Positions 1 to 5,163 of a stretch of 6,623 nt of DNA are shown piece by piece; positions within the stretch are counted from its first letter, which is position 1, and each line of letters begins with the position of its first letter. The stretch is taken from the NCBI GenBank assembly GCA_937959315.1, contig CALGRC010000002.1:1-6623 (forward strand), written 5' to 3'. The translations under genes and the position numbers were made by a program. The notes beneath the pieces are model-generated. The model was not told the origin of the DNA and ran no database searches. It saw only the letters and a list, made by a program, of their open reading frames with translations. This DNA is from an uncultured Clostridia bacterium. Lineage in GTDB: Bacteria; Bacillota; Clostridia; UMGS1810.

Positions 1-1368
1 AAACAATTTTCAGATTTGATGGCTTTTACCGCAGGGGCTGATTTGGTAATGGTGATAGGCATGCCGGTTCTCTGCCGCAATGCGGTTTATCCGGCAGCCG
101 TGATATGCCAGCGAGGTACGGTTTTAGGGGTGGTACCCGGCACTCCGGCAAAGGATGCCGCGTCAGCTTCACATGATGCCGGTTCCAGCATTACTTTGCT
201 TGGGCAAACCGTCCCGTTTTCCCGTGATATAATTGTCCGCGCCAAAAATTATGCATTTGGCGTAATAGCGAGCGGCTCTGACGCCGTTTCAGCGGCGGAG
301 CGTTTGTCGCGGCAGGGGGCGGCGCTGCTTGTTCATCTGGCCGCAAAGGGCTTTGCAGCCGGCAGCAGTGAGGCAAAAAAAACTTTTATAGCGGGGATTT
401 CTGCACAAATGCATACAGGATATCTCTATGTCAATGCCGGCGCTGCCCACGGCAGCCACATGCCCATATGCGCCGGAGACTGTTATTTATTTGAAAACGG
501 CGTATTGCTGAAAGAATCTGCGCAATTTTCCGGACGTTCCACACTTTTGATTGGCGATACCGACCAACAGGCAGTAAAAAAATGCCGGCGAATGGATGGG
601 AAACAAAATGCACCTTGTATCGAAATCACAGCTTTTGATTCCCAAAAGGAATTGCAAACGCTGACACGCGCCATTTCTCCAACCCCTTACCTAGTACATC
701 CTGATAAAGCGCTGGATGAGGTTTTGCGGGTTCAATCCGCCGCTTTATGCAGCCGGATAGCGGCACAGCCAAATGCCAAACTCTGCCTGCTTGCCGCCGG
801 CAGCCCTAACACTGTGTTGGCTATGCTGGCGTGCAAAAAAGCAGTACAGCAAGCGGGGATTCCAATGGAACAAGCAATGGTGGTCATCAGCGATGATATG
901 CGCGACCTAAAAGGCGCATCAGCCTGTGATTTGATGGAATTGGCGCAAAAACTGGAACTGCCTGTTACCCATCTGGCCGAAAAGGACGGCCTCCTTGTCA
1001 GTACCGGAGATTTATCCGACATAGCTTTTGGTTTGCCGGCAGGTATCGGGTTTTCTATAAATGCAGCCCTGCCTAAAATGGCCCTTTACCGTATGGCAGG
1101 CGCGGCAAAACTAGAACTGCCAAAAAGTATGCTGCAACTTCCGCTGTCTGAAAAAGGGCAGGTGGTTTATGACTTTTTCCTGTATTTCCGGCTGCGGTAT
1201 GGTTTTGAACGGGAAAAACTGCTCTTTTTAGCCAGGCATGCTTTCCGCGCTTCCTTTGACCAGCATCAAATAGAGATTATGTATCAATATTTCGACCAGC
1301 ATTGTTTGCCGGCCGGGGAACTAACGCGCCGGATGGGACAGGATATCCTTGGCATTCTATGCAGGTAG
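1..1368 (+). CDS. Degenerate NAD+ synthase (NadE)-like protein, 5' end outside window; likely pseudoenzyme
   Basis: The frame is open from base 1, so the gene starts upstream; TTG at 16 and ATG at 19 are probably internal. Residue numbers here count from TTG 16. Order and landmarks match two-domain glutamine-dependent NAD+ synthase: a nitrilase-like part (RGTVLGVVP 33-41, FENGVLLKES 159-168), then an ATP-pyrophosphatase-like part (TGDLSDIAFG 330-339, INAALPK 348-354, DFFLY...LRYGF 386-397). From family knowledge, the catalytic residues should be Lys after VVP, Cys in the xEICED motif, and SGGxDS. Here they are Gly42, Ser86 and AGSPNT (261-266). The glutaminase Glu would lie upstream and cannot be seen. 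The protein is also shorter than NadE: the segment before TGDLS and the C-terminal SPRGDW-type tail are reduced or lost. The enzyme family makes NAD+ from deamido-NAD+, ATP and glutamine; this copy almost certainly does not. It could be a scaffold or regulator, or a decaying gene whose frame is still intact. Homology is confident; function is unknown. Confidence 0.85.
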   Translation, partial: KQFSDLMAFTAGADLVMVIGMPVLCRNAVYPAAVICQRGTVLGVVPGTPAKDAASASHDAGSSITLLGQTVPFSRDIIVRAKNYAFGVIASGSDAVSAAERLSRQGAALLVHLAAKGFAAGSSEAKKTFIAGISAQMHTGYLYVNAGAAHGSHMPICAGDCYLFENGVLLKESAQFSGRSTLLIGDTDQQAVKKCRRMDGKQNAPCIEITAFDSQKELQTLTRAISPTPYLVHPDKALDEVLRVQSAALCSRIAAQPNAKLCLLAAGSPNTVLAMLACKKAVQQAGIPMEQAMVVISDDMRDLKGASACDLMELAQKLELPVTHLAEKDGLLVSTGDLSDIAFGLPAGIGFSINAALPKMALYRMAGAAKLELPKSMLQLPLSEKGQVVYDFFLYFRLRYGFEREKLLFLARHAFRASFDQHQIEIMYQYFDQHCLPAGELTRRMGQDILGILCR

Positions 1369-1371
1369 GGC

Positions 1372-1400
1372 TTTACATTCCCGGGAAACTATAGTATGAT
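1372..1400 (+). promoter_or_regulatory. Sigma-A-type promoter for thrC
   Basis: TTTACA (1372-1377) and TATGAT (1395-1400) are separated by exactly 17 bases and begin three bases after the stop of the NadE-like gene. Transcription would start near 1406-1408, leaving a leader of about 40 bases before thrC. That is too short for a T-box or riboswitch. The call rests on consensus match and position only. Confidence 0.65.
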
Positions 1401-1446
1401 ACCGTTAGGGATTGAAATGATAAATCATATGGAGGACTGAAAACAG

Positions 1447-2946
1447 ATGAAATATCAAAGCACACGGAATGCGGCAGTCAGTGTATCTTCTGCCGAGGCA
1501 ATCCGCAATGGGATTGCGCCGGATGGAGGGCTGTATGTTCCGTCCGCCGACTGCAAAGTGACCTTGGAAGAGATTTCGGCGCTGTCAAAGCTCTCTTATA
1601 CTGCGTTAGCCGCCGAAATATTAAGCCGCTTTTTAACCGACTATACCCCTGAAGAGCTGGCGGACTGTACGGCAAGCGCTTACACAAAAGAAAAATTTGG
1701 GACTGATACCATTGTTCCGGTTTACAAACTGGACGACACCGCATACGTTTTGGAATTATGGCATGGGCCAACCTGCGCGTTTAAGGATATGGCTTTGCAA
1801 ATTTTGCCGCACCTTTTGACCCGTGCGGTCAAAAAAACCGGCGATGACCGGGAAATGGTTATTTTGGTTGCAACGTCTGGCGATACTGGAAAGGCTGCGC
1901 TGGAAGGGTTTAAAAATGTAGAAGGCACAAAAATACAAGTATTTTACCCAAAAGACGGCGTTTCAGAAATCCAGCGGCTGCAAATGACCACACAGGAAGG
2001 GGCAAATGTGGATGTTGTGGCGGTAGAAGGTAATTTTGACGATGCCCAGTCAGGTGTTAAACGTATTTTTACCGACGCTGCATTTGGAAAAGAAATGCAA
2101 GCGCTTGGTTACGGTTTTTCTTCGGCTAACTCTATCAATTGGGGGCGGCTGGCGCCGCAGATTGTATATTACTTTGCTGCTTACTGCGATTTGCTGCGCA
2201 ACGGGGAAATCAAACTGGGGGACAGCATAAATATTTGCGTTCCAACAGGGAATTTTGGAAACATATTGGCAGCTTACTATGCCAAAAGCATGGGGCTCCC
2301 GGTTGCCAAGCTTATCTGCGCTTCCAATACAAACAACGTATTGACTGATTTTATCCGCACGGGTACTTATAACCGCAACCGCACATTTGAAACCACCTTG
2401 TCGCCGTCAATGGACATTTTAATTTCCAGCAACCTGGAACGGTTTTTGTATCATGCTTCCGGCCGTGACGATGCATTGGTGCGCAAATATATGGAAGAGT
2501 TGGCTGTTTCGGGGCAATATACGGTGAGCGGCGCCTTAAAATCTGTTATCCAGGATGTTTTTTACGCAGGATACTGCAATGACGAACAGACCATAGCAGC
2601 CATTCACGATACCTTCGCAGCAGACCGCTATGTGGTGGACACCCACACGGCAGTGGCGGTCCACGTTTATCGCCAATATGTAAGTGAAACCGGCGACCAG
2701 ACTAAGACGGTCATTGCTTCAACAGCAAACCCGTGCAAATTTAATACTGCGGTGGTGACAGCACTGGCCGGAAAGCAAAGTGTGGAAGGCAAAGATGAAT
2801 TCCAATTGCTGCAAATGCTTTCCGATATCGGTTCCATCCGGATTCCAAAACCGCTTAAGGAACTGAAAAACAAATTTGTACGGTTTCATGAGGTCTGCAC
2901 CCGCGATACCTTAAAAGAACAGACGCGTAGATTCTTAAACCTTTAA
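1447..2946 (+). CDS. thrC: Threonine synthase
   Basis: A cytosolic PLP enzyme that converts O-phospho-L-homoserine to L-threonine, the last step of threonine synthesis. The 499-residue length fits the longer bacterial threonine synthases. The N-terminal part has the typical RNAAVSVSSAEAIRNGIAPDGGLYVP-like region at residues 7-32. The PLP-binding lysine is Lys113 in HGPTCAFKDMALQ (106-118). SGDTGKAALEGF follows at 144-155, ANSINWGRLAPQ at 227-238, and the cofactor phosphate loop PTGNFGNILA at 266-275. The ATG is set by GGAGGA at 1431-1436, ten bases upstream. It has its own promoter just upstream, so it is probably not strictly dependent on the NadE-like gene. No terminator is evident after it, so some transcription may continue into the carD gene. 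All recognisable catalytic motifs are intact. Confidence 0.97.
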   Translation: MKYQSTRNAAVSVSSAEAIRNGIAPDGGLYVPSADCKVTLEEISALSKLSYTALAAEILSRFLTDYTPEELADCTASAYTKEKFGTDTIVPVYKLDDTAYVLELWHGPTCAFKDMALQILPHLLTRAVKKTGDDREMVILVATSGDTGKAALEGFKNVEGTKIQVFYPKDGVSEIQRLQMTTQEGANVDVVAVEGNFDDAQSGVKRIFTDAAFGKEMQALGYGFSSANSINWGRLAPQIVYYFAAYCDLLRNGEIKLGDSINICVPTGNFGNILAAYYAKSMGLPVAKLICASNTNNVLTDFIRTGTYNRNRTFETTLSPSMDILISSNLERFLYHASGRDDALVRKYMEELAVSGQYTVSGALKSVIQDVFYAGYCNDEQTIAAIHDTFAADRYVVDTHTAVAVHVYRQYVSETGDQTKTVIASTANPCKFNTAVVTALAGKQSVEGKDEFQLLQMLSDIGSIRIPKPLKELKNKFVRFHEVCTRDTLKEQTRRFLNL

Positions 2947-2963
2947 AAAATTGCCTATAATCA

Positions 2964-2992
2964 TTGAAAAAATTGAATTTTTATGGTATGAT
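2964..2992 (+). promoter_or_regulatory. Sigma-A-type promoter for the carD gene (extended -10)
   Basis: TTGAAA (2964-2969) and TATGAT (2987-2992) are spaced by 17 bases, with TGG directly before the -10 box giving an extended -10. Transcription would start around 2999, about 28 bases before the ATG at 3027. An AT-only palindrome (2968-2982) occupies most of the spacer. This may be the main promoter for carD and, through terminator readthrough, for ispD-fhs. Confidence 0.75.
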
Positions 2993-3026
2993 TTAGGAAA
3001 GTTTACTTCGGATTGGAGTCTTTGAT

Positions 3027-3509
3027 ATGTTTCACATAGGTGACAAAATTTTCTATCCCATGCATGGCGCCGGCGTTATTGAAGACATTGTGGAAAAAGA
3101 AATTTTAGGGGAGAAGAAACAGTATTATGTGATGAAGATTCCGTGCAGCAATATGGAAATTTCCATCCCTGCTGCAAATATTGAGGCGATTGGCGTTCGC
3201 GGAATCATCGATGCAGATACGGCTGCTGCGGTGATGGATTATCTTCGTACGCAAGAAGTAGACTATAACAGCAACTGGAATGTACGTTACCGCGAAAACC
3301 TCGGCAAGGTCAAGTGCGGCGATATTTTTGAAATTTGTAAAGTAGTGAAATCGCTTATGCTGCGCGAACGGGTAAAAAACTTATCGACCGGCGAACGGAA
3401 AATGCTCACAAGCGCAAAAAATATTTTGGTCAGTGAGCTGCTGTTGTCCTTAAACAGCTCGTATGACGCAATAGATGCGCAAATTGACGAAATTATAGAA
3501 GCAATATAA
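3027..3509 (+). CDS. CarD/CdnL-family transcriptional regulator
   Basis: A 160-residue protein of the CarD/CdnL type, which binds the RNA polymerase beta subunit and stabilises the open promoter complex. The N-terminal Tudor-like RNAP-interaction domain spans about residues 1-58 and opens with the typical GDKIFYPMHGAGVIEDI (5-21). The C-terminal helical DNA-binding domain follows. It contains SNWNVRYRENLGKVKCGD (82-99), in which Trp84 matches the tryptophan that Mycobacterium CarD wedges into the minor groove at the upstream edge of the bubble, and LSTGERKMLTSAKNILVSEL (119-138). The ATG is preceded by GGAG at 3015-3018, eight bases away. The stop codon forms the base of a terminator hairpin. 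Length and motifs match stand-alone CarD proteins rather than the Mfd (TRCF) fusion. Which promoters it controls cannot be read from the sequence. Confidence 0.93.
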   Translation: MFHIGDKIFYPMHGAGVIEDIVEKEILGEKKQYYVMKIPCSNMEISIPAANIEAIGVRGIIDADTAAAVMDYLRTQEVDYNSNWNVRYRENLGKVKCGDIFEICKVVKSLMLRERVKNLSTGERKMLTSAKNILVSELLLSLNSSYDAIDAQIDEIIEAI

Positions 3510-3535
3510 GGGCTGTAACAGCCCTTATTTCTTTT
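3507..3535 (+). terminator. Rho-independent terminator after carD gene
   Basis: A perfect 9-bp stem, TAAGGGCTG (3507-3515) pairing with CAGCCCTTA (3519-3527), encloses a TAA loop and is followed by TTTCTTTT. The left arm includes the TAA stop codon of the carD gene. The ribosome finishing carD would cover part of the stem, so termination may be partial. The ispD ATG lies only 21 bases past the T-run, and no promoter is apparent between them. Confidence 0.85.
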
Positions 3536-3556
3536 ATCAAAAAGGGGTGGGGCGGT

Positions 3557-4270
3557 ATGTTCGGGAAAAAAGCGGCGCGCGATGTCTCTGCTATTATTGT
3601 TGCCGGCGGGAAAGGCGAGCGTATGGGCGGGGAACTGCCCAAACAGTTTATGGAAGTACTGGGTAAACCGGTGCTATCCTATACCATCCACGCGCTTTCC
3701 TTATGCCCGGAAATTGCAGAGATTATCATTGTGACGCTAGGCGACTATTTGGTATTTTGCAAAGATTTGGCAGAAGAGTTTGGCTTCCAAAAGGTGACAA
3801 AGATTATATGCGGCGGCAGAGAACGGCAGGATTCCGTATATAACGGATTGCTGGAATTGCCGGAAACTGCGCGCTATGTGGTGGTACATGACGGCGTCCG
3901 CCCGTTGGTACGGGCGGAAACCATTAGCGCATGTATTGCACAGGCTAAACAATTTGGTGCAGCGGCAGCGGCGGTGAAAGCAAAAGATACGGTAAAAACA
4001 GCCGACAGCAACCAGATGATTACTGGAACGGCCAACCGGGAAAACCTTTGGTTTGTACAGACGCCACAGGTTTTTGAAAAAAAACTGCTGCTAGAAGCGC
4101 ACCGCAGGGCAATTGAGGATCAATATACTGCGACTGATGACTGTATGCTGGTCGAACGGCTGGGACAGCCAGTAAAACTGGTAACAGGCGAATATGAAAA
4201 TATAAAAATTACCACCCCGCAGGACCTGTTTATTATGGAAGGGCTGCTGGAAGGGGAGGAAGAACGATAA
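3557..4270 (+). CDS. ispD: 2-C-methyl-D-erythritol 4-phosphate cytidylyltransferase
   Basis: Transfers CMP from CTP to MEP, giving CDP-ME, the third step of the MEP isoprenoid pathway in the cytosol. At 237 residues it has the usual family length. The nucleotide-binding segment IIVAGGKGERMGGELPKQF (13-31) carries Arg22 and Lys29, corresponding to Arg20 and Lys27 of the E. coli enzyme. GGRERQDSVYNGL is at 86-98, and the signature VVVHDGVRPLV at 108-118 has Asp112. Arg161 (NRENLWFVQTPQVF) and Lys217 (ENIKITTPQDL) match the MEP-binding residues. The start is supported by AAGGGGTGG (3542-3550), about six bases before ATG. The stop overlaps the ispF start by one base (TAATG), indicating translational coupling. 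The gene follows the carD terminator without a visible promoter of its own. Confidence 0.97.
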   Translation: MFGKKAARDVSAIIVAGGKGERMGGELPKQFMEVLGKPVLSYTIHALSLCPEIAEIIIVTLGDYLVFCKDLAEEFGFQKVTKIICGGRERQDSVYNGLLELPETARYVVVHDGVRPLVRAETISACIAQAKQFGAAAAAVKAKDTVKTADSNQMITGTANRENLWFVQTPQVFEKKLLLEAHRRAIEDQYTATDDCMLVERLGQPVKLVTGEYENIKITTPQDLFIMEGLLEGEEER

Positions 4271-4746
4271 TGCGCATTGGGATTGGATATGACGTGCATG
4301 CATTTGCAGAGGGGCGGCCGCTTGTGATGGGCGGCGTCCCCATCCAACACAGCAAAGGGCTTGTTGGGCATTCTGACGCAGATGTACTGATCCACGCGGT
4401 AATGGACGCGCTGTTGGGCGCTGCTGGGCTGGGGGATATCGGGCGGCACTTTCCCGATACTGATGAACGGTATTGCGGTGCGGATAGCGTGGAACTACTA
4501 AAGCAAGTGGATGGGAAACTGCAATCAGCGGGGTATCGTACCGGCAATATCGATGCTGTCGTAATTGCGCAAAGCCCGCGCCTTGCCAGCTATTTGCCGC
4601 AAATGGAAGCGCGGATAGCACAGGCGTTGGATATCCCGGTGTCGGCAGTCAACGTAAAGGCAACAACAACAGAGCATCTAGGCTTTGAAGGCAGGGAAGA
4701 GGGGATTGCGGCGCAAGCTGTTTGTACAATAAATCCGCTGTCATAA
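4270..4746 (+). CDS. ispF: 2-C-methyl-D-erythritol 2,4-cyclodiphosphate synthase
   Basis: Cyclises CDP-ME 2-phosphate to 2-C-methyl-D-erythritol 2,4-cyclodiphosphate with release of CMP, the fifth MEP-pathway step; family members are trimers with a metal site. The 158 residues match the family. The start MRIGIGYDVHAF supplies the metal ligands Asp8 and His10, and His42 follows in DVLIHAVMDALLGA. GDIGRHFPDTD (55-65) and the ATTTEHLGFEGREEGIAAQA region (131-150) are typical. The ATG overlaps the ispD stop and is preceded by AGGGGAGGA inside the ispD end (4252-4260). Having ispD and ispF adjacent is a common bacterial arrangement. Here they are separate genes, not the fused IspDF seen in some proteobacteria. 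Confidence 0.97.
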   Translation: MRIGIGYDVHAFAEGRPLVMGGVPIQHSKGLVGHSDADVLIHAVMDALLGAAGLGDIGRHFPDTDERYCGADSVELLKQVDGKLQSAGYRTGNIDAVVIAQSPRLASYLPQMEARIAQALDIPVSAVNVKATTTEHLGFEGREEGIAAQAVCTINPLS

Positions 4747-4761
4747 TGGGAGGATGATAAC

Positions 4762-5163
4762 ATGAAATCAATGCCGGTAGGGAGAACCGGGAAATCAATG
4801 CGCGAAGTGACAATGGAATTGAGCGCTGCTACAGTCGGCAGCGGTACGCTTGCCGTTTTCGCAACGCCGGCCATGGTGGCTTTGATGGAAATGGCAGCAC
4901 AGGACAGTGTCGCCCCTTTTTTAGAAGATGGGGAAGCAACCGTTGGTACGATGGTCAATATAAAACATTTAAAAGCAACGCCTGTCGGCGGGAAAGTAAC
5001 CGCAACTTCCCAGCTCATAGAAATCAACGGCAGGGAATTGGTATTCCAGGTAAATTGTTATGACCAGGCAGGTTTGATCGGTACGGGGGAGCACCGGCGG
5101 TTTGTCATTGAAAAAACGCCGTTTTTAGCAAAGGCTGCGTCCAGGAAGGGGGACACCGAATGA
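4762..5163 (+). CDS. FlK-like hotdog-fold acyl-CoA thioesterase
   Basis: A 133-residue single-domain hotdog protein resembling fluoroacetyl-CoA thioesterase FlK. It would hydrolyse a small acyl-CoA in the cytosol; the substrate is not known. The FlK catalytic triad Thr42/Glu50/His76 aligns without gaps to Thr35 (FATPAMV), Glu43 (ALMEMAAQ) and His69 (NIKHLKATPVGG). The following strand pattern (VTATSQLIEINGRELVFQVNCYD, split around 80-101; GTGEHRRFVIE near the end) fits the fold. By recalled alignment, FlK Phe36, the gate residue for fluorinated substrate, is Thr29 here, which argues against a true fluoroacetyl-CoA role. GGGAGGA (4748-4754) lies seven bases before the ATG; an in-frame ATG at codon 4 is less likely. 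The gene sits 15 bases after ispF and overlaps fhs by four bases (ATGA), so it is operon-coupled to both. Confidence 0.85.
   Translation: MKSMPVGRTGKSMREVTMELSAATVGSGTLAVFATPAMVALMEMAAQDSVAPFLEDGEATVGTMVNIKHLKATPVGGKVTATSQLIEINGRELVFQVNCYDQAGLIGTGEHRRFVIEKTPFLAKAASRKGDTE

Noticed and set aside
340..361. Near-perfect inverted repeat in the NadE-like gene
   Set aside because: The arms leave only a two-base loop and include a mismatch; no T-run follows, so it is neither a terminator nor a likely regulatory hairpin.
1401..1446. Possible T-box or riboswitch before thrC
   Set aside because: Only about 40 bases lie between the predicted transcription start and the ATG, with no specifier stem, no T-box sequence and no terminator.
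3484..3510. Possible promoter for ispD at the end of the carD gene (TTGACG then TATAAG)
   Set aside because: The spacing is 15 bases, shorter than usual, and the -10 box would merge with the terminator stem; the match is weak enough to be chance in AT-rich coding sequence.
4091..4621. Long minus-strand open frame (176 codons) opposite ispD/ispF
   Set aside because: It lies wholly antisense to two well-recognised genes, has no family resemblance that I can see, and its composition (many Pro, His, Gln, Arg) is typical of a shadow frame.
4590..5027. Minus-strand open frame of 145 codons opposite ispF and the thioesterase
   Set aside because: It spans the junction of two genes on the other strand whose motifs are intact; no recognisable domain and no need for a second gene there.
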